Shown here piece by piece: positions 20,678 through 31,943 of a stretch of DNA of 64,000 bases. Origin of the DNA: Adiantum capillus-veneris. Taxonomy: Eukaryota > Streptophyta > Polypodiopsida > Polypodiales > Pteridaceae. The position numbers were made by a program, and so were the translations under genes. Under the pieces are notes generated by a model. It saw nothing but the letters and a program-made list of their open reading frames with translations. It ran no database searches and was not told where the DNA came from. Each line of letters begins with the position of its first letter. The stretch's first letter is position 1. The stretch lies in NCBI GenBank assembly GCA_014529385.2, contig CM043967.1:129224182-129288181 (forward strand), written 5' to 3'.

Positions 20678-22031
20678 GTGGGAATGCCTCCTCAAGAGCT
20701 TCCCTTTCTGGAGTCTTGTGTTGCAATTTGTCAAGTCACGTATGAAGAGCTCTTTCTCCTTAAATCCATTGATCAAGGATGAGGTCTCTCTACAAGAAAG
20801 TCTTGCGAGCAAGTACAAACATGAAGGTTTCCATGTTGTGCTTTCAAGAGGCAAGCTTTCTCTCCTTCCTTAGCGCCTCTTCAACCCATATCACACTACC
20901 TCAATTGTGACATTGAGTAAAGAGGCAGACAAGATCCTTAGTGCTCAGTCTTTTGCTCAGAAACAAATCCCATAGCTTAGTTGCCAGTGTGGGATTGCTC
21001 AAAAGCATGAAGTGTTGTGGCTCTACATCCTGTCATTTGAATTCAATCGGGTGGGAGGATATCATTGACCTTGGATAGTGTGGGGATGGGAAGGAGTTCC
21101 AAACCTTGTGTCCTTTCATATGGAAAGTCGGGGAGGTGGGCTGCTTGAAAAAGCTAGTGCAAGTGTCAAAATGTAGGCTATTGCAAGTGAAAGCACTGGT
21201 TCATGATTCAAGGGCATCACAATATGGCTATCAATTGTGTACATATATCAACTTGCTGCCAGTTATTAAAGTTCACGCTAGTGCAAAAGCTGTGAATGCG
21301 GGTGCCATGAGTGTAGAGTGATAGACTGTGTGTGTGGGTGGAGTACTCACTACTAAATGAGCAAGACTCCTTATTATTTTACATAGAAAGAATGTGGTCA
21401 GCGGTCAGTGAAAAATATGTAGTCTTTGCCAGCATATCCATGGCAATTTCATCAACGCCATGTGCAATGGCCCTTGCCAATCTATCCATAGTAGGTATCT
21501 CAGCCCTCACTGTATCACCACTAGAACTAGTCGCATATGGATGCGTCAATCCTGACTCTAGGGTAGTTATCACTTGCATCATCCATAGGGACTATATCCA
21601 CATGTCTTGGCATCACCATATCATCCTCTAGCATGAGCATATCAAAGAACTTCATATCACTCATCTCTGTGGTAGAGGCATCTCTTTTCTAAGATGATCA
21701 ATCCATTGTGTCTTGCTAGAGCATGGCCTCTCTAACTCTGCATCTATAGACATCTTTGCATATCATTCTGGAGCTCATCTGCAAAAGTACATATCTACAA
21801 AGTCACTGAGACTCTCATACATGTGACTCACTACTTTGCTCTCTAATTGGCAAAGCCTCAAAATCTATCACCACCACTGGTGATTGCTTTAGTCATGCAC
21901 TCAAAAAGCTTTCCTACTCTACATGTCTATCCTTAGATCTTGTATGCACAATGAACGAAGTGTCACACTGCTCACCAGCAAAGTGTACTCACCATACTAC
22001 AAATGTATGCATGGCAACGGACTCACAAAGA
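20673..22031. other. Unassigned, probably degraded Ty1/copia sequence
   Basis: Short frames on both strands. It continues downstream (minus direction) from the copia scrap at 22032-22250, and degenerate minus-strand phrases could be copia pol, but none is a secure match. Confidence 0.3.
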
Positions 22032-22250
22032 TTATGGCATATTGACACCAAGAACATAGACAAGAGCCAAACGAGCACCACGATGGCCTTGTGCTATCAC
22101 AAGTGAACATCTCCTCATCAAGTAAGACTCATCAGTCAATTGGACATGACATTCATGATCTCTAAGTTGTGAGATGAAGATCAAACTCATATGAGCATCA
22201 GGAACATATTGAACATCATGGAGCACAAGCATACTCCCATTGGAGAAACA
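22032..22250 (-). pseudogene. Ty1/copia scrap: protease C-terminus to pre-integrase region
   Basis: The minus strand reads NGSMLVLHDVQYVPDAHMSL, then FISQLRDHECHVQLTD and SLVIAQGHRG. This is the stretch after the aspartic protease in Ty1/copia polyproteins, where LxDVxYVPDLxxNLISVxxL is typical. The frame is open for about 70 codons and then decays. Orientation is opposite to the copia gag at 37.7 kb, so it is a different copy or an inverted remnant. Confidence 0.7.
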
Positions 22251-22475
22251 ATGCTCTCAAGAAAGCTCACTGGAACTTTGAAAGTGATCACCAAAATGCA
22301 TGTACAATGGGCATCAACCATGTGCCATAACTGAATGAAAATCCATATGCAAAGACCATGAATCAAACCACAAAATCACTGCCAAAGTATCCAGTGAAAA
22401 CCTATGAAAGAAGCTCCACCTATGTGCTCCAAAAACTACGTCTCTCAAGAGACCGCTTTGATGGTGTGTAAACGC
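22251..22475 (+). other. Probable left part of the copia 5' LTR interrupted by element H
   Basis: Because H carries a target duplication (AACGC at 22471-22475 and 36979-36983), the sequence left of it was contiguous with 36980-37364, which ends in CA just before a copia primer site. Some of this segment should therefore be the U3 part of that LTR; its outer end was not located. Confidence 0.5.
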
Positions 22476-23618
22476 TGTGAGCGGGATAGAAACACATAGA
22501 ATGCCTCTATAACGACCCAACACACACTCTTGGAATGATATACACACCCAATATGGGGCACCACTCGGCTTACACAACCCACCTGACCGAGACAGGGAAC
22601 ACACCTATGGAGTGAGAGGAGAGAGACTACCCATTTACCCACAACACACAGAGAGACACACACATACACACACCCAAAAAACTCAGTTAAAAAGAGGAGA
22701 ATATTTTATGTTTAGATTCAATAGATCTTGGGCCAACACCAATGGGGCAAATAGCTCACATAATATGGGTAAAATATGCCAGATACAATCACAAATTGGA
22801 GCAGAAGCTTCGCTCATAGGAGAAACTTACTTAGCCAGAACAATAGAAAAACAGTGAGGAATTTGTCAAAATAGACAGCACCATCGCGTCCGAAACGGCC
22901 CAAAACCCCAGTCTACAATGTCAAAGTGCTCAAATCCGACTTCGGATGAGCAGTTTACGGCCAAAACAAGCTCCAAAAACAACAAAAACTCACTTGCGGC
23001 TATTTCTCCTCTCTTCTCCACGTTTTTTCTGGTCTCCTCTCTGTTTTTTCAGTTCCACACTTAGCTTTATTACTTGGGCACCCTTGGCCTTTTAGTTGAA
23101 CTCAAACGGACCCCGAAGAGGCCAAAAACTGACCTCGCAGTGCATAGTTGTCACCGTTTTGCATCATCCGCACACCTGGCACTCAACTTTTTCCAATAAT
23201 GCATCCCGCCACCATGTGAAGTGGCCTCCAAAATATGGTCTTCATGATGACCTCTCTGCATAATTATCACAAGAAAACATCCACGTCGTGTCCGTACTTA
23301 TCCACGTGCAAGTATTGACCTCATTCGGCCTCCTGACGCCACTAGATGCCATCTGATGCACCTGCTTGCCTCATGTCATCGGCCCTCGGATAGCTTCCTC
23401 AAGAATTTTTATGCACTACCAACTCCTCATTATTGTAGAAAAAACACACTGGTACTAGTAACGATGAAAATCGATGCACTATGTACACCTTGTCCTACCT
23501 GTACACATGTGGGCCACACGTAACCACCTGGCTCTGAAAAATGGGCAATCCTTTATTTGATGCACCATGCATGGGTATGTACATATGCGCAATCCCTTGC
23601 TCCAAAAAACTCCTGACA
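22476..23618 (-). repeat. 3' LTR of element H
   Basis: Begins (minus strand) TGTCAGGAGTTTTTTGGAGC at 23618 and ends CCGCTCACA at 22476. Nearly collinear with 35849-36979. Contains short CA-rich tracts (CACACACATACACAC). Confidence 0.93.
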
Positions 23619-23645
23619 TAATTTGCCCATCCCCTAACCTTCTAG
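23619..23645 (-). other. Polypurine tract of element H
   Basis: On the minus strand AGGTTAGGGGATGGGCAAAT stands directly before the TGTCAGGAG start of the 3' LTR, in the position of a plus-strand primer. Confidence 0.6.
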
Positions 23646-23914
23646 AGCATTCATGCTCAACAGCAGCAGAAACACTAGTAGATGCTCATTCCACCTGGAT
23701 CCCACACAAAAACACTTGGTATTCCTTGCATCAAAAGTTTAATCAAGGTTCCACCTGGTTCCCAAGGAAAACCTATAGAGATACCATATATCAACTTTGC
23801 ATCAAGAAAACCATCAATTACTTTGCCATAGAACTGCATGTGCAAATATATCTCCTCCTCCATAGCTGAGAGGTCTCCACTAATCATTTGTGTCATCAAT
23901 TCCTGCTTCTTTGA
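23646..23914 (-). other. 3' untranslated part of element H
   Basis: A 75-codon minus-strand frame (23675-23899) is present but has no recognisable motif. It lies between the stop of the H accessory ORF and the polypurine tract. Confidence 0.35.
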
Positions 23915-24070
23915 CTATTCAACCTTGGTTTGCATCAGCCCTTCAATTACTTCATAAGGCCCTTCACTGTCATCTTCAACTTCATTCGCAAATGCAACTA
24001 AACCAGACTCCTGGATTTCTTTGTCCATCAAAAGAAATGCAACATCAGCATTCTCATCACTGCTGGTAGT
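23915..24070 (-). pseudogene. C-terminal part of H accessory ORF, cut off by E1
   Basis: On the minus strand the frame resumes right at the E1 target site with TTSSDENADVAFLLMDKEI and ends with a stop at 23915. It is acidic (DDSEGPYEVIEGL). It is in the same phase as the fragment ending at 31939, so the two were one ORF before E1 inserted. See the entry at 31944-32677 for the N-terminal part. Confidence 0.7.
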
Positions 24071-24075
24071 ACTAT

Positions 24076-25283
24076 TGATAGCCGTTTTTCGGCTCTCCGT
24101 AATTGCCATAGTGAGTTAACCCACCCTACCAAAATCATCCAAACACTGTAGCTAGCCCTACCATTTCACTATATATAGGTGTGTGTGAGTTAGGGGACTT
24201 TTCCCATATCTTCTTGAAAACCCTTAATTAGCTAGTCACTGGGCTAGTTGAGCCAAAAAATAAAAAATATTTGTGTAAATATTTCATTGTATATAGGGTC
24301 TAAATAAAAGGATTTTTCATAATTATTTTGGTATTTATTTAAATATTTCTACCTATGGTGTGTTATTTATGCTATGTACATTGACTCAACATTACCATAT
24401 TTTTTCTTACCATTTTGCGTACTCTTTATTCCATATAAAAATAATTTCATGCAAGCTTCTCTTATTTTTGGTGTAACTCCATCCCAACAAAAATCCAAAA
24501 AAACTAGTTTATTTATGTGTATATTTTTTCACTATTGTCATTTTTTCCTTCCTACATCTATTCTCTATTACTCTCATAAATTAGACCACCAAAAATATTC
24601 ATCTTTATGGTAGACTTATAACGAGAGAGATTTATTTTGACCCCTTTATATTTTTTCCACCTATATTATTTATATTTGACATGTACATATTTTTAGACCC
24701 CTCAATATTTGATTTTCTTAGTCGTACTATTCACTTATATCATGATCTCAATAATATCTTCAATTATAGACCTACCAAATAAGGTCAAGGGTATGTGGCA
24801 TGCATGCATGCACTATGGGGGGCTCACTCTTGGAGGTATTCAAAAGAATCATCCAAAGAAGGACCTCACAAGGACTTTGTGCAGTGGAAAAAACAATCGG
24901 TTTTGCTGAATTTTTAAAGATCACATGCTCCCGGGCTCCCCGAATTTGAAAAGGTGATACAAACAAAAGTTATAGCTCGTGAGCTGAACTTTTACCTCAA
25001 AGTTTTTCATATTTTTTTGAGCTACGAGTTGTGAGCTATGATTTTATTGGTGGACCACAGTTTGCCCATGCTATGCAGCCACACTCCCTCTTCCACTTTA
25101 TCATTTTCCTCTTTCACACACACTTCTTCACTCATCATTCCCACCTCTCTCACCACTCCTCTCTACACCCTACTCACCTTCTTCTCAACCTTGAAGAATA
25201 AGAGAAACCATGGTGAACTCATGTCTCCTACACACACTTCCATTCCAAAATTGACCACCTAGTCTCAGTTTTCCTCATCCAGC
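24076..25283 (+). repeat. E1 left LTR, 3'-truncated
   Basis: Matches 29337-30563 almost base for base from TGATAGCCGTTTTTCGGCTC to CCTCATCCA, then jumps into coding sequence equivalent to the gag-protease junction of E2. The deletion therefore starts in the LTR and ends about 25 codons before the protease. The promoter part of the LTR is missing on this side. Confidence 0.92.
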
Positions 25284-26078
25284 ACTAGGAGAAAGGTAAA
25301 AGAGAGCGTGCCTGTTGTAAAAATTGCACATGCTGAAATGAATGAGGATATTACACCTGTGCTAGATTGTTACATCAAAGGAATATTGGTTAGGAAAGGT
25401 CTAGTGGATGGGGGTGGACAAATTTGCATCATGATAGAGGGACTCATGCAAAAACTAGGCATGCACATCCATGAGACACTTGAAATTAAAGTCAAGATGG
25501 CAAACAATAGCAAAGCTAGGTGTGTAGGAATTTGTAAAAATGTTTTTGTAGAGGCCTTTGGCATTAAGAAGGCAATGGATTTTTATGTTATGTCTACGAA
25601 AGGAAATGGTTATCCATTTATCCTAGGGAGACCATGGCTAATGAAAATGAGAGCTTTGCAGGATTGGGAGAGTGGAAAGCTAATTTGCAGGAATGACAAT
25701 CATAAGAAGGTTGTCTTTGACATGAAGGAGCAACGCCAAGAGGAGCTCCATGAAGAATCATCTCAAAGTGAGACGGAGGAAGGCTGGACCGATAGCACTT
25801 CAGAAGGAGAAAGTAGCGGCAGCATTACTGAAGAGGAGTCTTCCATCGAAGTAATGGGGGTAAGGTTTAAGCCAAACAACCAAGAGACCTCTTGCCCAGG
25901 TTTGGAAGAGGTAGGTTCCCAAGAAAACCAAAAAGTGGAAGATGAAAGAATGCTAGAGGATATGTTATCTACAACACTTACAAAGGATGAAAGAGAGGAG
26001 CTCAAAGGTGTGTTAAGGAAATTTCCTAGGATTTTTGCTAAAGACTACACCGATGTGTGTGGAGTAGATTTTGTTTAA
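25284..26078 (+). pseudogene. pro: E1 aspartic protease and acidic linker
   Basis: In the frame 25308-26078 the retropepsin active site appears as KGLVDGGGQICIM, followed by the domain end YPFILGRPWLMKMRALQDW. A Ser/Glu-rich linker (TSEGESSGSITEEESS) leads to the pre-RT helix LRKFPRIFAKDYTDV. The N-terminal gag portion is lost by the LTR-gag deletion. A TAA at 26076-26078 closes the frame; the sequence after it stays in the same phase into RT. Confidence 0.8.
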
Positions 26079-26760
26079 CACAAAATTGAGTTGAAGCCAG
26101 AGGCCACACCTAAGGATCAGAAGCTATGAAGGCTAGGAGTCATCAAGGAGCAAGCTTTACTCAAGGAGGTAAGAAAGCTTCTAGCAGCAGGTTTCATTTA
26201 TCCAATGGAGAATTCAGAGTGGGTCTCTCCCGTTGTTGTCACTCCTCAGAAACATGGAAAGTGGAGGGTGTGTGTGGATTATCGTCCACTCAATGAGGCA
26301 ACAAAAAGAGATCACTTTCCCCTCCCATTTCAAGATGAGATACTAAATGAGATAGCTGGTCATGAGAAGTACACTGTGTGTGATGGCTACTCGGGTTACT
26401 TTCAAATAGGTATCGCATTGGAAGATCAACTGAAAACAACCTTCATCACTCCTTGGGGTTGTTATGCTTTTAGAGTCATGCCATTTGAACTGACAAATGC
26501 TCCTGCAACTTTCCAACGCTTCATGAACATGGTGTTTCAAGCATTCTTTGGAAAGTCCATTAGGGTTTTTATTGATGATTTTTGCATTTATAGCTCAAAA
26601 TCATTGCATCTACAAAGGGTAGAAGAAGGTTTAAAGAAGCTCTACGACATGGGAGGTCAACTCAACCCCGACAAGTGTCACATAGGTGAGGATGAAGTGA
26701 TCTTGCTTGGTCACAAGGTTTCCTATAAAGGCATTGGGGTGGATCCTTCAAAGGCAAAGG
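26079..26760 (+). pseudogene. pol: E1 reverse transcriptase
   Basis: Continuing the protease frame through a TGA at 26127-26129, RT shows ENSEWVSPVVVTPQKHGKWR, DGYSGYFQIGI (first catalytic Asp), ELTNAPATFQRFMNMVF and the box FIDD at about 26568-26579, followed by FCIYS. From the ATG at 26205 the frame is open for 515 codons through both RNase H domains. The catalytic Asp residues are intact. The same two stops (TAA before HKIELKPEA, TGA before RLGV) occur at the matching places in E3. Confidence 0.88.
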
Positions 26761-27350
26761 CTATTATTGAGCTCCCATCACCCAAGAATCTCAAAGAGAT
26801 CATCTCATTCATTCAAAAGGTGAAGTATATGTCACGCTTTATTCACTTAGCTTTGGAGTTGCTTCATCCTTTGCAAAAGTTGACACAACAAGTAGAATTT
26901 GCATGGTCTTATGAGCTTGAAGAGTACTTTTGTAACATTAAAGTCATTTTGTCAGAGCTACCAATACTCATGCCTCCTTGTTGGGAGTACACATTCTTTG
27001 TTAGCTCTAGTGTTGGGAAGGAAACAATTGGTGCAGTTTTATTACAAGAAGATCCCCACAGTACCAGGATGCGACCCATCTACTTTGCTAGTAGGGTCAT
27101 GAATGCTTTGGAGAGAGGCTACACGGAGGCAGAACTCATGATGCTTTCTCTCATGTTTGCAGTGAGAAAGTTTAGATCCTACTTGCTACCAAAACCTTTT
27201 GTAATTCTCACTGCAGAAAATTTGTTCCCTTGGGTGTCATCTCAAATGACTCTTAGTACTAGGATCTCGAAGTGGATTATGGAGTTGCAAGAGTTTCAAT
27301 ACTCTTTCAAGGTAGAAGATAGTGTGCGTGCACAATTGGCAGGGATTCTC
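26761..27350 (+). pseudogene. pol: E1 native Ty3/gypsy RNase H with lost catalytic residues
   Basis: The domain is recognisable by position and by GAVLLQEDPHSTRMRPIYFA, ERGYTEAELMMLSLMFAVRK and LPKPFVILTAENLFPWV. The canonical first Asp (FVDAS in the family) is replaced, the sequence reading FFVSSSVGKETIGAVL. The Asp of the usual TDH or TDN motif is Ala (LTAENL). The Glu in TEAEL remains. Loss of two catalytic acids suggests this domain no longer cuts RNA and may only connect RT to the second RNase H. Confidence 0.75.
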
Positions 27351-27399
27351 ACTTATAAGGTACATGAGAAGGAAATTAAGGTGCCTAAGGTAAAGACCC

Positions 27400-27850
27400 T
27401 ACCATTGCCACCACCTAAAAGTATTTCTAATGCTTTTACCTTGTTCTTTGATGGAGCTTTTCGACAAGCCACAGGAAAAGCAGGGGGAGGGCTAGTATTG
27501 CTCAATCCAAGTGGAGAGGTGGTCATGAAAGAGAAGGTCAATCTACTAGGTTCAACTAGCAACAATGAAGCAGAATACGACACACTACTTCATGGTTTAA
27601 AGATATGCATTGGCCAAGGTATACAACGTCTCATGGTAAAAGGGGATGCACTTCTCATTGTGAAGCAAATTTTAGGCATTTGGACATGCAAGAATGAAAG
27701 CTTAAGGACAAAAGTTCATGCCATTCATAGGATGTTTAATCAGTTTGAATAAGTGCAATTATATCATATTCCTAGGAAACAAAATGAAGATGTCGATTTA
27801 CTTGCACAACAAGCAGTTACATGTGTTGAGAAAGAAGTGCAGGTCATCAT
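27400..27850 (+). pseudogene. pol: E1 second RNase H (cellular/archaeal type)
   Basis: LFFDGAFRQATGKAGGGLVL carries the first catalytic Asp, SNNEAEYDTLLHGLKI the Glu, VKGDALLIVKQI the next Asp and, after a TAA at 27750-27752, HIPRKQNEDVDLLAQQ the last Asp. All four DEDD positions are present. In the Tat lineage such an extra RNase H lies between the native domain and integrase, exactly as here. The stop replaces a codon in the phrase FNQFE-VQLYHIPRK. Confidence 0.85.
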
Positions 27851-28816
27851 GGTGGCAAAAACTGTCAAGCAACCGAGATACCAGGGATTGGAGTCATTGA
27901 CTCCCATTATTAGCTACATTTTGGAGGGTGAGTTTCCACAAGACTTCACGAAGGCTCATAAGAGGAGACTCATGAAAAAGGCAAGCGCGTATCTTTTTCT
28001 AGAAGGATCCCTCTATCAAAGAGGTAAGGATCAAGTGTGCAGAAGAGTACCAACTATTGAGGAAATCCCAGCCTTTCTAAAAGGTTTGCATGAGGAAGCG
28101 TGTGGTGGTCATTTTGCACAGGAACTCACTGCAAAAAAGATTTTGCTTGCCGGATATATTTGGCCAAGCTTGCACATTGACGTTCAACATTGGTGTAAAA
28201 GCTGTCACAATTGTCAGATTAATGGAAACAAGCGTCTGTTACATGGTCCACGTCAGTTAGTCCTTGCAAATGGTCCATTTGAAAAATGGGGCATTGATGT
28301 TATGGGTCCATTGCCTAGGACTAAAAATGGAAAATTGTATATCTTGGTGGCCATAGACTACATGACGAGAAGAAGCTCAAAGTGTGGCAAGAGTAAATGA
28401 GAGGACAGTTAGCAAGTTTGTGTACACTCACATTTGTTGTAGATTTGGCACACCTTTAGAGATTGTTTCTGATAATGGTCCAGGGTTTAGAAAGGGCTTG
28501 CTCACAGAAGTCTGTGAAGAACTTCACATTCTACATCGTCATAGTACACCCTACTATCCCCAATCAAATGGTTTGGTAGAAAAAGCTAATGGTGTCATTG
28601 CAGGCATCATTAGAAAGATGGTGAAAAACAAGATAAAGTTGTGGGATGACTTCTTGGATGGTGCCTTGTGGGGCGTATCAAACCACATATAGAGAAGCCA
28701 CGGAGTTCACACCATTTCACTTGGTCTATGGTCAAGAGGCTTTACGACCAATTGAGCTCAACATTCCAACAATGCGACTTCATGGAAAAGTAGCACAAGA
28801 TGATCAAGAAGCATGA
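27851..28816 (+). pseudogene. pol: E1 integrase, zinc finger and catalytic core
   Basis: The zinc finger reads HEEACGGHF ... CKSCHNC (about 28088-28215). The core starts FEKWGIDVMGPL (first Asp near 28295), continues EIVSDNGPGF (second Asp near 28470) and TPYYPQSNGLVEKANG with the catalytic Glu near 28580. A short deletion after DYMTR at about 28365-28372 shifts the frame, so two overlapping frames (27753-28400 and 28384-28692) cover the domain. All three catalytic residues are still encoded. Confidence 0.85.
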
Positions 28817-29308
28817 ATGGATCGACTTCTTACCTTAGCTGAGCTTGAGTGGAAAAGAGAAGCAGCATACGAGTGCTACAAGAGGAAAGCTACACAGGCG
28901 AAGGAGAAGCTTGACAAGAAACTAAAGGACAAAGGCATCAATGAAGGAGATCTTGTGCTAAGGTATGACAATCGACTCGATAATCGTTTTGATGCCAAAT
29001 TTGAAACTAGATGGCAGGGGCCATACATAGTTAAGAAGGCTTTCAATTCAAGTTACTATCAACTTATGGACTTGAATGGGAAAGAGCACTCTAGGAAGGT
29101 AAATGGTTATCGCTTGAAGCCCTATTTGAGTCGCCTTCTATCGAAGGATCTACCAAAGATTTGTCAAAGGGCAGCTGTCTCATATAAGTATTGTTACATG
29201 AAGCATGAGTGTAACTCCAGCCAAAATTTTGAGGGGCCAAACAATGAAGATCTCGTCAAGGACTCTGAAGCACTCTCTTTTGAAAAGATGCTCTATGATG
29301 GTACATGA
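28817..29308 (+). pseudogene. pol: E1 integrase C-terminal domain
   Basis: A 163-codon frame with a basic helix (AKEKLDKKLKDKGINEGDLV) followed by the GPY/F-type module, RWQGPYIVKKAFNSSYYQL, and KVNGYRLKPYL. This domain helps integrase bind DNA and the target. No chromodomain follows. The frame stops 28 bp before the LTR. Confidence 0.75.
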
Positions 29309-29319
29309 ATATACCATCA

Positions 29320-29336
29320 TCCTGGGGGAGGGCTAA
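29320..29336 (+). other. E1 polypurine tract
   Basis: CCTGGGGGAGGGCTAA directly precedes the TGATAG start of the right LTR. The identical tract precedes the E3 LTR at 60444-60460. Confidence 0.85.
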
Positions 29337-31060
29337 TGATAGCCGTTTTTCGGCTCTCCGTAATTACCATAGTGAGTTAACCCACCCTACCAAAATCATC
29401 CAAACACTGTAGCTATCCCTACCATTTCACTGTATATAGGTGTGTGTGAGTTAGGGGACTTTTTCCATATCTTCTTAAAAACCCTCAATTAGCTAGTCAC
29501 ACTGGGCTAGTTGAGCCTAAAAAATAAAAAAATAAAAATATAAGTATATTATGGCCCATTTGTCTGTAAATATTTCATTGTATATAGGGCCTAAATAAAA
29601 AGATTTTTCATAATTATTTTGGTATTTATTTAAATATTTCTACCTATGGTGTGTTATTTATGCTTTGTACATTGACTCAACATTACCATATTTTTTCTTA
29701 CCATTTTGCGTACTCTTTATTCCATATAAAAATAATTTCATGCAAGCTTCTCTTATTTTTGGTGTAACTCCATCCCAACAAAAATCCAAAAAAACTAGTT
29801 TATTTATGTGTATATTTTTTCACTATTTTCATTTTTTCCTTCCTACATCTATTCTCTATTACTCTCATAAATTAGACCACCAAAAATATTCATCTTTATG
29901 GTAGACTTATAATGAGAGAGATTTATTTTGACCCCTTTATATTTTTTCCACCTATATTATTTATATTTGACATGTACATATTTTTAGACCCCTCAATATT
30001 TGATTTTCTTAGTTGTACTATTCACTTATATCATGATCTCAATAATATCTTCAATTATAGACCTACCAAATAAGGTCAAGGGTATGTGGCATGCATGCAT
30101 GCACTATGGGGGGCTCACTCTTGGAGGTATTCAAAAGAATTATCCAAAGAAGGACCTCACAAGGACTTTGTGCAGTGGAAAAAACAGTCGGTTTTGCTGA
30201 ATTTTTAAAGATCACATGCTCCTCGAATTTGAAAAGGTGATACAAACAAAAGTTGTAGCTTGTGAGCGGAACTTTTACCTCAAAGTTTTTCATATTTTTT
30301 TGAGCTACAAGCTGTGAGCGATGATTTTATTGGTGGACCCCAGTTTGCCCATGCTATGCAGCCACACTCTCTCTTCCACTTTATCATTTTCCTCTTTCAC
30401 ACACACTTCTCCACTCATCATCCCTACCTCTCTCACCACTCCTCTCTGCACCCTACTCACCTTCTTCTCAACCTTGAAGAATAAGAGAAACCATGGTGAA
30501 CTCATGTCTCCTACACACACTTCCATTCCAAAATTGACCACCTAGTCTCATTTTTCCTCATCCATATTACCCATATCTATAAAAGAAACCACAAAATTCG
30601 GCCTCTTCTCTTGAAATACAACATCATGGTGATTGATTACTTATGTTCACTTACCTTGGCTTCCAAGGAAGGTCAAGAGTGGAGGAAAAACGTACCGTTA
30701 AAGCTAGTGGACCGTCAACAAGCGTCAAAATTGACCCTACTCAAAACACTTGGAGCATCAACATTGTAAGAAATCCATATTTTCTTACCTATTAAGAGTT
30801 TTTTCTTCCTTATTTGTATCCTATATGGATACTTCCATTGTAAATATCCAATTCCATTTGTAAATTAATAAAAATACTAACTCTACTAATTTACTAACAC
30901 TAACCTACTATGAAAAGTCCTATCACCTCCACTTCTCTCCTCTCTCTCTTCTTCATCTATCCCCACCAACTTCTTAATAATTCCAAGCAAAAGAAATTAG
31001 ATAAGTGCTGAAAATCTAACCCAACCATGGTTAGAGGAGTAACCCTATCCCTCAAAATTG

Positions 31061-31070
31061 CTATAAAAGG
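31061..31070 (+). promoter_or_regulatory. TATA box of the E1 LTR promoter
   Basis: CTATAAAAGG lies about 1.7 kb into the LTR, upstream of a GAAGCCAAGCTCAACC leader; the same element occurs in reverse at 58131-58140 in the E2 LTR. Transcription would start about 30 bp downstream. Confidence 0.65.
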
Positions 31071-31725
31071 AGGGTGTAGCTAGCACAAAAAGGGGGAGCC
31101 ATAAGCAAGAGCACTATGCTATAGCTTGAGAAGCCAAGCTCAACCTGTTTAGAAGGAGCTCTTGTGTGGAAGCTCATTGTCTTATGCATATGCATGTGTT
31201 GTATTAGGGGTGATTAGCAAGGGAACTCTATGTCATTGTAAGAGAGAGTGATCATTCAATTGAGAGTAGGAAATCTATCATTTCTCCTACTAGTGTAAGC
31301 CCAACATTTGCTGAATCAAGGAGGGTGGATTTGGACTAAGCTTGGATACTTTGTCTCTCTTCCAACGTAAAGTAATGGACAACAATGATGTGTAAGTGTC
31401 TTGGTGTTTTTTTAAGTTCTTGATAGATTGTCTCTGGGTGTTGTCATCAATTTAGCCATAAATTCCACATACTGTAAGAGGGCAACAGGGTGGAGAGGAC
31501 TCCCCTGGCCTTAAGACAGTGATTGGGGTGGCTTTTCTTGTGATGTGTGGTGGTGTAATTTACTCAAGCTATGTTGAACAAATACTAATCTCACTTTGAT
31601 TGGTCGTGACAGATTTGTAAGAAGGTATTAATGCAACAAGCATCCCCTTCCCCTTCTCTTTCTTTCTTACATATATAATTGTGTTTGCTTGATCATGGTC
31701 GATACATTTCAAAGCAGCCCGAGCA

Positions 31726-31728
<3 letters not shown>

Positions 31729-31765
<37 letters not shown>
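31729..31765. repeat. (CT)n microsatellite in E1 LTR
   Basis: Eighteen CT dinucleotides at the same LTR position as the longer GA/CT tract at 57363-57472, so its length varies between LTR copies. Confidence 0.97.
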
Positions 31766-31767
<2 letters not shown>

Positions 31768-31943
31768 GCGTCCTAGTTCGCATCCAAAACTTGGTGGTGC
31801 CCCAAATTTGTGTAGGGTTAGGTTGCGGGTTTGTGTGTGTGTTTGTTGTTTTTTCCAACCCCAACCCAATTGAGCAGCACGAGAGCCTAGAAGGGTGCTT
31901 AGAGGCCACTCTTCTTGTTGCCCGCCCCGAACCGCCTCACTAT

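Larger units (their letters stand above)
24076..31939 (+). mobile_element. Ty3/gypsy element E1 with dual RNase H, nested in H
   Basis: A plus-strand element flanked by ACTAT at 24071-24075 and 31939-31943 and bounded by LTRs starting TGATAGCCGTTTTTCGGC. The left LTR is cut at about 25283 by a deletion that also removed the rest of the LTR, primer site, leader and gag. What remains encodes protease, RT, two RNase H domains and integrase. A second, cellular or archaeal-type RNase H between the native RNase H and integrase is the hallmark of the Tat (Ogre/Retand) lineage of plant Ty3/gypsy. Three in-frame stops and a frameshift inactivate it. Full relatives E2 and E3 lie at 54.6-64 kb. Confidence 0.88.
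29337..31939 (+). repeat. E1 right LTR, complete (about 2.6 kb)
   Basis: Runs from TGATAGCCG to CCGCCTCA. The same sequence in reverse makes up the E2 LTR at 57188-59845. It holds a TATA box, a pyrimidine-rich and CT-microsatellite region (31729-31765) and, near its end, an A-type word GGTTGCGGGTTTGTGTGTG. It is followed by ACTAT, matching the left flank of E1. Confidence 0.92.

Noticed and set aside
22314-22669. Minus-strand frames of 74-96 codons, and similar ones at 35737-36178
   Set aside because: They lie in LTR sequence repeated in both H LTRs with indels; no protein constraint is seen.
26076-26129. Stop codons corrected by U-to-C RNA editing
   Set aside because: Such editing is known in organelles of ferns and hornworts, not for nuclear transposon transcripts; deamination of the DNA explains the pattern more simply.
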